Source of the DNA: Chelatococcus albus
GTDB lineage: Bacteria; Pseudomonadota; Alphaproteobacteria; Rhizobiales; Beijerinckiaceae
Direction of reading: 5' to 3'
Assembly (NCBI RefSeq): GCF_030067675.1
Contig: NZ_JASJEV010000015.1
Location: 1-64,000 of the forward strand
DNA: 64,000 bases
The notes beneath the pieces were generated by a model that was not told the origin of the DNA, made no database searches, and saw only the letters and a list, made by a program, of their open reading frames with translations. Numbering within the stretch: position 1 is the stretch's first letter; the number at the start of each line of letters is the position of its first letter. A program made the translations under genes and the position numbers. This document shows positions 45,694 to 53,816 of this stretch, one piece after another.

Positions 45694-45728
45694 GCGAAGA
45701 GCCCGCCGCGAGGCGGCGGGCTCTTCGC
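45694..45728 (-). terminator. 16-bp hairpin after the hlyD-type gene
   Basis: GCGAAGAGCCCGCCGC (45694-45709) pairs perfectly with 45713-45728 around a 3-base loop. It lies 40 bases past the HlyD stop on the minus strand. The T-tract is weak (CTTATG), but the stem is very stable. Confidence 0.75.
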
Positions 45729-45768
45729 TGGCGTGCCGGGCTATGCGCGTCCGCGATGCCGGGCCGCC

Positions 45769-47175
45769 TCATTCCTCGCGGAAGGCGCGGTTGAAGCTCT
45801 CGGCGATCGGGGCGACGAGATAATCGATGGCGCGGCGCGGCTTGTTGATGACGAGCAGCTCCGCCGGCATGCCGGGGTAGAGCTTCACTGACGGATTGGC
45901 GGCGAGGCTCTCGGGCAGGATCTCGGCGCGCGCCACGAAGAACGCCGCGCCGTTGCGTTCGTCGACCTGCTGATCGGCCGACAGATAGGTCAGCCTGCCC
46001 GCCAGGGGCGGCTGGGTGCGGTTGTTGTAGGCGGTGAGGCGCACCTGGACGGGCGCGCCGACGCGCACGGAATCGACGTCGCGCAGACCGATCTTGGCCT
46101 CGACGACCAGCCGCTCCTGCTCGGGAACGATGTCGAGAATGGCCTGCCCCGGTGCGACGACGCCGCCGGGCGTGCGCATGCGGATGTCGGTGATGATGCC
46201 GTCCTGCGGCGACACCACTTCGACGCGCTTGAGCACGTCGCTCGCGGAGGTGATGCGCTCCAGCGTATCGGCGAGGTCGAGCTGGGCCGTCTGCAGGTCG
46301 GCCGCCACCTGCTGCTGCATGTCGGTTTGGAGCGACAGGATCTCGAGCTCGGCGGCGGCCTTCGCCTGCTCGGCCTTGGTCCTGCGCGCGGTGAGCTCGC
46401 CCGCCCGGCCGGCGAGCTCGCTTTCCCGGGTCTGCAGCTCGGTGAGGCGGGGACGCGGCGCGTAGCCCTTGTCCACCAGGGTGGCGATGGCCTTCAGCTC
46501 GCGGTCGAGCAGTGCGGCCTGGCGGTTGTTGGCCTCGGTCTGGGCGCGGCTCGCGGCCAGTTCCGCATCCTGCTGCTCGATGGTCTTGCGCTGGATCTCG
46601 AGCTTGCGCTCCAGCATCTCGCGGCGCGCGGCAAAGAGCTTGCGCTCGGCCTTGATGACCTCGGCGACGATGGGGTTCGTCGAGGAGAGAAGGGCCGGCG
46701 GGAAGACGAGCTCGGCCGCCCGCGCCTGCTCGGCATGCAGGCGCACGAGGCGTGCCTCGAGGCCGATGCGCCTGGCCTCGAGCTGGGCGAGCTCGGCCCG
46801 CGCACGCGTGTCGTCGAGCCGGATGACAGGCTGGCCGGCCCTGACGACGTCGCCCTCCTGCACGAGCAGCGTCTTGAGGATGCCGCCCTCGAGGTGGCTC
46901 ACCGTCTTGCGCTTCGAATCGACGATGACGGTGGCGGTCGCGACCGCGGCGCTGTCGAGCTGGGCGGAGAAGGCCCAGCCCATGAAGCCGCCGAGGCCGA
47001 GGAGGATCGCCGTCAGGCCCGCGACGACGGGCGTGCGCAGCGAGGGGCCGCGCGGCTCCTCGGCCTCGAAGCGATCCGTCCAGGCCATTGCGTCCGGCGG
47101 ATCGGCGAAGGCGGCCCTGCGCTCGGCCGGGACCGGGCGCGCCCCGGGCCCGACGATCTCGATGTCGCCCTTCAC
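45769..47175 (-). CDS. HlyD-family type I secretion periplasmic adaptor
   Basis: 468 residues. One N-terminal membrane helix (about 48-68, VVAGLTAILLGLGGFMGWAF), a lipoyl/barrel-sandwich half (VDSKRKTVSHLEGGILKTLL, QEGDVVRAGQPVIRLD), a long coiled-coil hairpin (about 115-300), the second half-barrel (VVSPQDGIITDIRMRTPGG) and a C-terminal beta-barrel domain. It bridges the inner-membrane ABC exporter and an outer-membrane TolC-type channel. The start overlaps the exporter stop (ATGA). A strong hairpin terminates the pair before the RTX gene. Confidence 0.93.
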   Translation of the reverse strand: MKGDIEIVGPGARPVPAERRAAFADPPDAMAWTDRFEAEEPRGPSLRTPVVAGLTAILLGLGGFMGWAFSAQLDSAAVATATVIVDSKRKTVSHLEGGILKTLLVQEGDVVRAGQPVIRLDDTRARAELAQLEARRIGLEARLVRLHAEQARAAELVFPPALLSSTNPIVAEVIKAERKLFAARREMLERKLEIQRKTIEQQDAELAASRAQTEANNRQAALLDRELKAIATLVDKGYAPRPRLTELQTRESELAGRAGELTARRTKAEQAKAAAELEILSLQTDMQQQVAADLQTAQLDLADTLERITSASDVLKRVEVVSPQDGIITDIRMRTPGGVVAPGQAILDIVPEQERLVVEAKIGLRDVDSVRVGAPVQVRLTAYNNRTQPPLAGRLTYLSADQQVDERNGAAFFVARAEILPESLAANPSVKLYPGMPAELLVINKPRRAIDYLVAPIAESFNRAFREE

Positions 47176-48929
47176 TTCCCCCTCCCCTCGCGTGCAAGCA
47201 CGGCGACGCGTCCGCCTCCGGCAACGGCCGCAGGCCTTTCGCCGGGATCGATGGTGCCGACCACGGCGGTGCGCGGCCCGAACTGGCTGACGCGCCCGTC
47301 CTGCAGGACCAGCAGCTTGTCGGCGATCTGCATGATCGAGGGTCGGTGCGCGATCAGCGCGACCATGGCGCCGCCGGCGCGGGCGGAGTCGATGGCGCGC
47401 ATGAGCGCCTGCTCGCCCTCGGCGTCGAGATTGGCATTCGGCTCATCGAGCACGATGAGGCGCGGGTTGCCATAGAGCGCCCGGGCGAGGCCGATGCGCT
47501 GGCGCTGGCCGCCCGAGAGCACCTGGCCCGCCTCGCCGAGCTGCGTGTCGTAGCCGAGCGGCAGGCGGCCGATCATCTCGTGCACGCCGGCGAGCCGGGC
47601 CGCCTCGAGGACCAGGCGCGGATCGGCCTCGCGCATGCGGGCGATGTTCTCGCGGATCGTGCCGTCGAGCAGCGACACGGACTGCGGCAGATAGCCTACC
47701 ATGTCGCCGAAGGAGCCGCGCTCCCACAGGTAGACGCTGTGACCGTCGAGATAGATGCCGCCCGCCGTCGGCTTGAGCACGCCGACCATCAGCCGCGCCA
47801 GCGTCGACTTGCCGGCCGCCGACGGCCCGACGATGCCGAGGACCTCGCCCGGCGAGAGCGCGAAGGAAACGCCCTTCAGCACGGGGATGTCCGATCCCGG
47901 AGGCGCGAAGACGAGACGATCGACGATGAGCTCGCCCTCCGTGCGCGGCGTGGGCTTCGTCTCGCGCGCCGGCGTCTGGTTTTCGAGCAGGTCGCGCACC
48001 CGGCGCCAGGCGGCAAGGGCGAAGACCCATTGGCGCCAGCCGTCGACCATGGTGTCGAAGGGCAGGAGCAGGCGCCCCATGATGATGCTCGCCGCCACCA
48101 TCGAGCCCGGGCTCACCTCCTGCTCGATGACCAGCATGGCGCCGGCGGACAGCGCGGCGATCTGCATCATGTAGCGGCAGCTGCGCGTGATCGAAGCGAT
48201 CGCCCGTCCCCGCCGCGTGCCCATGTCGAGAAGGTCGAGCGTGCGCATCTGGGCGGCCCGCCAGCGGCGCGCCAGGGCCGGCAGCATGCCCATCGCCTCG
48301 ATCGCCTCGGCGTGGCGCAGGCTCGCGCTGATCTCGCTCAGGCTGTCGACTGCCGCCTCGTTCGCGCGCTTCAAGGTCCGCCGGGTGAGCAGGTCCGACA
48401 CGAGGCTGAGCACCACGAGAATTGTCGCCGAGACGAGGGCGACGAGGCCGTAGATGGGATGCAGCGCGAACAGCACGGCGAGGAAGATCGGACACCAGAT
48501 CGCTTCCAGTGGAACGCCGATTGCACTGCCCGTGATGAAGGAGCGGATGTCGTTGAGATCGCGGATCGCCTGGCTCGCCCGCGCGCCGCTGCGACCGAGC
48601 GAAGCCGAGACCGCAGCCTGCAGCACCGGCAGGTTGAGCTTGCGCAGGAGCGCGCTGCCCATGACCTGGAACGTCAGCGCACGTACGAAGTCGAGCACGC
48701 CGAAGAGCACGAGGGCCACCGCGGCGATGATGATGAGCATCACGAGCGTGTCGAGGCTCTGGCTGTTCACCACACGGTCGTGGACCTGCAGCATGAACAG
48801 CGGCACCGTGAGCTGCAGCAGGTTGATGACACCGCTCAGGACGCCCGCATATAAAAGTCCGAGGAAGAAGGCCTTCTGCCCCCCGTGGATGAGGTCGGCG
48901 GCGGCGGGCCGGCTTGCAGTTTGTTTCAT
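47172..48929 (-). CDS. PrtD-type type I secretion ABC transporter (permease fused to ATPase)
   Basis: 585 residues. Six-helix ABC membrane domain at about 20-310 followed by an ATPase domain at about 335-560 with Walker A GPSAAGKST (about 366), signature LSGGQRQRIGLARAL, Walker B LIVLDEPNANLD and switch His in LIAHRPS. The length and the lack of a C39-like N-domain match PrtD/HasD exporters of RTX proteins rather than HlyB. It is the first gene of the exporter pair; the nearest candidate substrate is the RTX protein at 44672-45412. Confidence 0.93.
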   Translation of the reverse strand: MKQTASRPAAADLIHGGQKAFFLGLLYAGVLSGVINLLQLTVPLFMLQVHDRVVNSQSLDTLVMLIIIAAVALVLFGVLDFVRALTFQVMGSALLRKLNLPVLQAAVSASLGRSGARASQAIRDLNDIRSFITGSAIGVPLEAIWCPIFLAVLFALHPIYGLVALVSATILVVLSLVSDLLTRRTLKRANEAAVDSLSEISASLRHAEAIEAMGMLPALARRWRAAQMRTLDLLDMGTRRGRAIASITRSCRYMMQIAALSAGAMLVIEQEVSPGSMVAASIIMGRLLLPFDTMVDGWRQWVFALAAWRRVRDLLENQTPARETKPTPRTEGELIVDRLVFAPPGSDIPVLKGVSFALSPGEVLGIVGPSAAGKSTLARLMVGVLKPTAGGIYLDGHSVYLWERGSFGDMVGYLPQSVSLLDGTIRENIARMREADPRLVLEAARLAGVHEMIGRLPLGYDTQLGEAGQVLSGGQRQRIGLARALYGNPRLIVLDEPNANLDAEGEQALMRAIDSARAGGAMVALIAHRPSIMQIADKLLVLQDGRVSQFGPRTAVVGTIDPGERPAAVAGGGRVAVLAREGRGK

Positions 48930-49140
48930 GCGCTGGTGGCTCCGAGCGATTAGGCGTCAGGCGCCCTCTAATTTTTGCCCGAAAATTCGTGCAGGAATGT
49001 GTCGAGAGTCGTTGCGCATGGACAAAGTCTTGCGCATCGTAGAATGGTCGCACGAATTGATACCCATGGACCAGAGCCGACCGCAACTAGAAGTCAAAGA
49101 ACGAACACCGGGTAATCTAGGGGAAACGCCACAGGAATGG

Positions 49141-49153
49141 TTCGAAATTCGAA
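49141..49153. promoter_or_regulatory. Palindrome TTCGAAATTCGAA, copy 2
   Basis: Identical to copy 1 at 45653-45665. It lies in the divergent promoter between the exporter gene (start 48929) and the MarR-type gene (start 49185), close to the latter. It is a candidate site for the MarR-type protein itself. Confidence 0.6.
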
Positions 49154-49184
49154 TTAAATCTGTGGCGACGTGACGGGAACCAGC

Positions 49185-49757
49185 ATGGAACGCAAGTCGA
49201 TCAATGAGATGGCCATTGCCTCGGCAGAACCATCGAACGGGCGCGCGCCCTTCGTCCCCGCGCCGCGGGCGAGCGAGGACGCGGGCGACCCGAGCGCGGT
49301 CGTGCACCTCGAGCTCGTGCGCTGCATCGAGCGGCTGCATCGCCGCTATCTCGACCTCTTCCGCGTCGACCTGACCCGGCTCGGCGTCGAGGACCTGAGC
49401 CCCGCCCAGGTCATGATGCTGTTCACGATCGGCCCCGACGACCTGTCGGTCCGCGACCTCATCGACCGCGGCTACTATCTGGGCTCCAACGCCTCCTACA
49501 ACCTCAAGCGGCTGGTCGAATCGGGCTACGTGGAGCGCAGCGCCTCCCCGCGCGACCGCCGCTCGGCGCGCATCCGGCTGTCGGAGAAGGGGCGGCAGCT
49601 CTGCGACCTGGTGCGCACGGTCGACGCGACCTACCACCGGCTCGTGGCGCGCGACGAGACCGAGGCGCGCGATCTCGACACGACGTTCCGCACGCTTCGC
49701 CGGCTCGAGCACATGTGGACGAACGCCCTGCGCTACGGCGAATCCCGAATCGCCTGA
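49185..49757 (+). CDS. MarR-family winged-helix regulator
   Basis: 190 residues from the ATG at 49185; a GTG at 49170 would add five. Winged helix at about 75-145 (LSPAQVMMLFTIG, LSVRDLIDRGYYLGSNASYN, LVESGYVERSASPRDRRSARI) flanked by dimerisation helices, with a disordered, Pro/Ala-rich N-terminus of about 40 residues. It resembles the alphaproteobacterial MarR group exemplified by LdtR (from memory). It is divergent from the RTX exporter and co-directed with a GT4 gene that starts 7 bases after its stop. It is the natural candidate for binding the TTCGAAATTCGAA sites. Confidence 0.85.
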   Translation: MERKSINEMAIASAEPSNGRAPFVPAPRASEDAGDPSAVVHLELVRCIERLHRRYLDLFRVDLTRLGVEDLSPAQVMMLFTIGPDDLSVRDLIDRGYYLGSNASYNLKRLVESGYVERSASPRDRRSARIRLSEKGRQLCDLVRTVDATYHRLVARDETEARDLDTTFRTLRRLEHMWTNALRYGESRIA

Positions 49758-49764
49758 CCGGCGC

Positions 49765-51003
49765 ATGATGCGGGCGGTTTTCGTCCACCGGCACTTTCCC
49801 GGACAGTTCGGCCATCTCCTCCACCGGCTGGCGGCGGAGGGATGGGAGACGACGTTCGTCTGCGAACATGCCGAGAAACACCCGCCACACGTCCGGCTCG
49901 TGCGCTACATGACGGGACGGCGGCAGGCGGGCGCCTCGCACAGGCATCTCGTCATGCCGGAGCAGCACCTGCGCACGGGCGAACAGGTGGCGGCCGTGCT
50001 CGACAACCTGCGCCAGCGGGAGGGGGCCCCGGCGATCGTCGTCGGGCACATCGGCTGGGGAGGGCTCCTGTTCGCCAAGGACGTCCTGCCCCGCACGCCG
50101 ATGCTCGGCTACTGCGAATTCTACTATCGTGCCGAGGGCAGCGACGTCGGCTTCGACCCGGCCGAGAGCGTGTCGCTCGACACGCGCATGCGTCTGCGCA
50201 TGCGTAATACGGCGCAGATCCTGACCATGGAGGCCATCGAGGCGGGCGTCAGTCCGACGCGCTGGCAGCGCCATCAGTATCCCGCTGATATCCGCCGGCG
50301 CATCGCCGTCTGCCACGACGGCATCGACACCTCGCGCTGCCGGCCGCTGCCCGGAGTCCGCCTCGCCCTGCCCGACGGCCGCATGGTCGCGCAGGGCGAT
50401 CCGGTCGTGACCTTCGTCGCCCGCGATCTCGAGCCCTACCGCGGCTTTCCCCAATTCATGCGGGCCGCGGCGCGCGTGGCCCGGCGCCACCCGCAGGCGC
50501 TCTTCCTCGTCGCCGGCGGCGACGGCGTCAGCTACGGGCGCCACCGCGAGGACGGGCGCACCTGGCGCGAGGCGCTGACGCGGGAGACCGGCCTGCCACC
50601 CGAGCGCATTGCCTTCCTCGGCCGCATTCCCCACGATGCGCTCATCCGTCTGTTCCAGATCTCGGCGGCGCACGTCTATCTCACCTATCCCTTCGTGCTC
50701 TCGTGGTCCTTCCTCGAGGCCATGGCCTGCGGCTGCCTCGTCATCGGCTCCGCCACGCCGCCGGTCCGGGAGGTGCTGACGCACGGCCGCAACGGGCTTC
50801 TCGTGGACTTCTTCGACGAGGAGGCGATCGCCGCGGCCATTCTCGAGGCGCTGACGAGGGGCGACGCGCTCTCCTCCCTGCGCGCCGGCGCCCGTGCGAC
50901 CGTCCTGCGCGACTACAATCTCGAACAGTGCCTGACGCGCCAGCTCGGCCTCATCGACCTGTTGACGGGCCAGCGCCACGCGCACCGGGCCGCGGCGGGA
51001 TGA
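49765..51003 (+). CDS. GT4-family glycosyltransferase
   Basis: 412 residues. GT-B fold with an N-terminal domain of the Glyco_trans_4_3 type (FVHRHFPGQFGHLLHRLAAE, VVGHIGWGGLLFAKDVLP, GYCEFYYRAEGSDVGFDP). The C-terminal GT4 donor domain reads VTFVARDLEPYRGFPQFM, then AHVYLTYPFVLSWSFLEAMA and VLTHGRNGLLVDFFD. It is coupled to the MarR gene (7-base gap) and points away from the main glycan operon, so it may be regulated together with the exporter. Sugar donor and acceptor are unknown. Confidence 0.88.
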   Translation: MMRAVFVHRHFPGQFGHLLHRLAAEGWETTFVCEHAEKHPPHVRLVRYMTGRRQAGASHRHLVMPEQHLRTGEQVAAVLDNLRQREGAPAIVVGHIGWGGLLFAKDVLPRTPMLGYCEFYYRAEGSDVGFDPAESVSLDTRMRLRMRNTAQILTMEAIEAGVSPTRWQRHQYPADIRRRIAVCHDGIDTSRCRPLPGVRLALPDGRMVAQGDPVVTFVARDLEPYRGFPQFMRAAARVARRHPQALFLVAGGDGVSYGRHREDGRTWREALTRETGLPPERIAFLGRIPHDALIRLFQISAAHVYLTYPFVLSWSFLEAMACGCLVIGSATPPVREVLTHGRNGLLVDFFDEEAIAAAILEALTRGDALSSLRAGARATVLRDYNLEQCLTRQLGLIDLLTGQRHAHRAAAG

Positions 51004-51027
51004 GCGGCAGGCCGGGCGGGATGCGTG

Positions 51028-51945
51028 TCAGGCCCTGGCGGGCGGCGGCGGCCCGAGGGCTTCCAGCTCGGCGATGACGAGATCGAGGAACCCTTGCGTC
51101 GCGGCCGGCAGGCGGCGGCCGAGCATGGTCTGCACCTGGAGGCTGCGCTCGAGGATGCCGCCCTCCACGAGCGGAACGGCGGCGAGATGGCCGTCACGGA
51201 CGGCGGCAAGCACGGACACATAGGCAGAGAACATCACGGCCCCGCCCAGGCGGCAGAAATGGATCACGCTCGTGACATTCGTCGAGTTGATGGCGGGCTC
51301 CAGTTCCATGCCCTGCGCGGCGCAGTAGTGATCGAGCATCCGGCGGATGGTGGCGGCTCCGTCGAGGCTGGCGGTCGGATAGGCGAGGACCTCGGCCATC
51401 GTCACCCGCTCGCGCCGCATCAGGGGATGGTTGGGCGCCGCGAAGGCATGCGCGGGAACGGCACGCTGCCACTGGACCTTCACGCCGGCATCCGCCGACA
51501 GGGAAAAGGTGATGCCGATATCGACCTCCCCCTCGCGCACGCATGTCGTCACCTGCGCCGGCGGCAGCACCTTCAGATCGAAGAGCACGCGCGGATGGGC
51601 GATCCGGTAGGCGTGGATCATCTCGGGGATGAAGCTGACCGCCATGCCCTCCGTGACGCCCAGGCGCACGAGCCCGCGCCCCGCCGCGCTCAGCTCGCGG
51701 ATCTCGTTGACGATCTGCTCGCTCTCCAGCGCCGCGCGCTCGGCATGGGAGGCGAGCAGGCGCCCGGCATGCGTCGGCACCATGCCGCGGGCACGCCGTT
51801 CGAACAGCGGCGCGCCCAGCTCCTCCTCGAGTTTCGAGATCTGCCGGCTCACCGCCGATGCGGCGACGCGCAGGCGCTCGGCCGCCGCGCTGACGGAACC
51901 GGTGCGCGCGACTTCCAGAAAATAGCGGAGCGCCGATTGCTGCAT
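51028..51945 (-). CDS. LysR-family transcriptional regulator
   Basis: 305 residues from the ATG at 51945, the usual MQQSALRYFLEVARTGSVS start with GGGA upstream; ATGs at 51951 and 51957 are possible, but the latter lies inside the palindrome. wHTH at about 1-60 (VSAAAERLRVAASAVSRQIS), effector domain at about 88-295 (VRLGVTEGMAVSFIPEM, VDIGITFSLSADAGV). Divergent from the peptide importer operon, and probably its regulator through the 23-bp palindrome at 51956-51978. Confidence 0.9.
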   Translation of the reverse strand: MQQSALRYFLEVARTGSVSAAAERLRVAASAVSRQISKLEEELGAPLFERRARGMVPTHAGRLLASHAERAALESEQIVNEIRELSAAGRGLVRLGVTEGMAVSFIPEMIHAYRIAHPRVLFDLKVLPPAQVTTCVREGEVDIGITFSLSADAGVKVQWQRAVPAHAFAAPNHPLMRRERVTMAEVLAYPTASLDGAATIRRMLDHYCAAQGMELEPAINSTNVTSVIHFCRLGGAVMFSAYVSVLAAVRDGHLAAVPLVEGGILERSLQVQTMLGRRLPAATQGFLDLVIAELEALGPPPPARA

Positions 51946-51955
51946 TCGCATTCCC

Positions 51956-51978
51956 ATCGTTGCCGATTCGGCAACGAT
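51956..51978. promoter_or_regulatory. Perfect 23-bp palindrome at the LysR/peptide-importer divergent promoter
   Basis: ATCGTTGCCGA (51956-51966), a central T, and TCGGCAACGAT (51968-51978) are perfectly complementary. The inner TTGCCGATTCGGCAA is compatible with LysR-type sites. It lies directly upstream of the LysR start and 137 bp before the binding-protein gene. Confidence 0.7.
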
Positions 51979-52114
51979 ACATTCGAATCATTCTTATGGA
52001 AGCAAGGCCATACTATTGGCACAGTGATCGCCTTGCCGCCTCCAACGGCTCCGAATCGAGCCCCGACGGCGGTTCCAGCAACACAAGAACACGCGTCTTC
52101 CAGGGGGTTGGATC

Positions 52115-53647
52115 ATGGGGTTCATGCGGAAAGCCGTCGTCGCGGGCCTCGCCTCGACGGCCCTCGTCTCGGGCGTCCTCACCGGCGTCGCCTTCGCCGG
52201 CAAGTCCGACAACACGGTGCGCTTCGCCTATGACCAGGCGCCGGAGAGCGCCGATCCCTTCTTCAACAACGTGCGCATCGGCGTCATCATTGGCCAGCAC
52301 GTCTGGGACACGCTCGTCTACCGCGACCCCGTCACCAATGAATACAAGGGCCAGCTCGCCACCGCCTGGCGCTGGATCGACGACCGCACGCTCGAGTTCG
52401 ACCTGCGCCAGGGCGTGAAGTTCCACAATGGCGAGGAATTTGACGCCGACGACGTCGTCTACACGCTGAACTTCGTGGCGAAGCCCGAGAACAAGGTCGT
52501 CACCCAGCAGAACGTGAGCTGGATCGAGAAGGCCGAGAAGGTCGACAAGTACAAGGTCCGCGTCACCACCAAGCAGGTGTTCCCGGCGGCCGTCGAATAT
52601 CTCGCCGGCCCGGTCGTGATCCACCCGAACGAATATTACGAGAAGGTCGGCCCGAAGGGGCAGAACGACAAGCCCGTGGGCTCCGGTCCCTACAAGGTGA
52701 CCAACTACGTCCCCGGCAAGTCGATCACGCTCGAGAAGAACCCCGACTACTTCAGGGATTCGCCGAAGCCGGCGGCCAAGATCGCCAAGGTCGAGATCCG
52801 TTTCATTCCTGACCGGCAGACCCAGATGGCGGAGGCCATCTCGAGCGGCGTCGACCTCATCATGGGCGTGCCGAAGGACCAGGCCGACCAGCTCAAGGCC
52901 GCGCCGCACCTCCAGGTCGTCTCCGGCGAGACGATGCGCATCGTGTTCCTGCAGATGAACACGCTCGAAGGCGCTCCCTCCCCTGCGCTCAAGGACGAGC
53001 GCGTGCGCAAGGCGATCATCCACGCCATCGACCGCCCGACAATGGTCAAGCAGATCGTCGGCGAGGGCTCGCGCGTCATCGACACCGTCTGCTTCCCGTC
53101 GCAGTTCGGCTGCACGAACGACGGTGCGGTGAAATACGACTACAACCCCGCCAAGGCCAAGCAGCTCCTGGCCGAGGCCGGCTACGGCAACGGCCTCGAG
53201 CTCGACATCGTCGCCTATCGCGAGCGCAACCAGACCGAGGCCGTGATCGGCTATCTCAGGGCCGTGGGCATCAAGGCCAACCTGCGCTTCCTGCAATATG
53301 CCGCCATGCGCGACATCATCCGCGGCAACAAGGCGATGCTGACGCATCAGACCTGGGGCTCGTTCTCGGTCAACGACGTCTCGGCCTCGACGCCGGTGTT
53401 CTTCGCCGCGGGCGACGACGACATCACGCGCGATCCGGCCGTCGCCGAACTCCTGAAGAAGGGCGACAACTCGGTCGAGCCGCAGATGCGCAAGGAGGCC
53501 TACAGGAAGGCGCTCGCCCTCATCGCGGAGAAGGCCTACGCCGTGCCGATGTACTCCCTGCCGAGCTACTACGTCGCGGCCAAGGACCTCGTCTTCAAGG
53601 CCTATCCGGACGAGCTGCCCCGCTTCTGGGAAATGAGCTGGAAGTAG
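52115..53647 (+). CDS. Peptide/opine-type ABC transporter substrate-binding protein
   Basis: 510 residues, SBP_bac_5 family (DppA/OppA-like). Signal peptide about 1-29 (VVAGLASTALVSGVLTGVAFA), then typical mature parts (TVRFAYDQAPESADPFFNN, TLEFDLRQGVKFHNGEEF, YKVTNYVPGKSITLEKNPDYF, ALKDERVRKAIIHAIDRP). It binds peptides or related amides in the periplasm. The ATG has AGGGGGT seven bases upstream. It is the first gene of a seven-gene operon with two permeases, two ATPases, an amidase and an M20 peptidase, and a stem-loop follows it. Confidence 0.93.
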   Translation: MGFMRKAVVAGLASTALVSGVLTGVAFAGKSDNTVRFAYDQAPESADPFFNNVRIGVIIGQHVWDTLVYRDPVTNEYKGQLATAWRWIDDRTLEFDLRQGVKFHNGEEFDADDVVYTLNFVAKPENKVVTQQNVSWIEKAEKVDKYKVRVTTKQVFPAAVEYLAGPVVIHPNEYYEKVGPKGQNDKPVGSGPYKVTNYVPGKSITLEKNPDYFRDSPKPAAKIAKVEIRFIPDRQTQMAEAISSGVDLIMGVPKDQADQLKAAPHLQVVSGETMRIVFLQMNTLEGAPSPALKDERVRKAIIHAIDRPTMVKQIVGEGSRVIDTVCFPSQFGCTNDGAVKYDYNPAKAKQLLAEAGYGNGLELDIVAYRERNQTEAVIGYLRAVGIKANLRFLQYAAMRDIIRGNKAMLTHQTWGSFSVNDVSASTPVFFAAGDDDITRDPAVAELLKKGDNSVEPQMRKEAYRKALALIAEKAYAVPMYSLPSYYVAAKDLVFKAYPDELPRFWEMSWK

Positions 53648-53707
53648 CGCGTCTGCCGCCCGAAGGGGCGATGGCCGGGCGCGCCCCGACCAACGCGCCG
53701 CGGCGCA

Positions 53708-53736
53708 TCCGTTCCGGCCGAGGCGGCCGGAACGGA
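53708..53736 (+). terminator. 12-bp intercistronic stem-loop after the peptide-binding gene
   Basis: TCCGTTCCGGCC (53708-53719) pairs perfectly with GGCCGGAACGGA (53725-53736) around a 5-base loop, inside the 169-base gap before the permease genes. No T-tract. It probably stabilises the upstream message or causes partial termination. Confidence 0.6.
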
Positions 53737-53816
53737 GCCCGTGCGGCACCCCTCCGCCATGAACGCCCGGCCACGGCAGGTGCCGAGATGATGTCCACGC
53801 ACGCGGATCGATCGCG

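Larger units (their letters stand above)
45413..45768. other. Regulatory intergenic region of the RTX-glycan operon
   Basis: No gene lies in these 356 bases. From right to left they hold a terminator hairpin for the exporter operon (45694-45728), a 13-bp palindrome shared with the marR promoter (45653-45665), an AT-rich tract, and a near-consensus promoter for the RTX gene (45517-45545). Confidence 0.7.

Noticed and set aside
45596-47224. 542-codon minus-strand open frame overlapping the HlyD gene
   Set aside because: Wrong frame; the HlyD family motifs are in the 45769-47175 frame.
49012-49037. TTGCGCAT direct repeats in the exporter-marR intergenic region
   Set aside because: Two copies 16 bp apart were seen, but the 8-mer is short and GC-biased, and no promoter geometry supports it.
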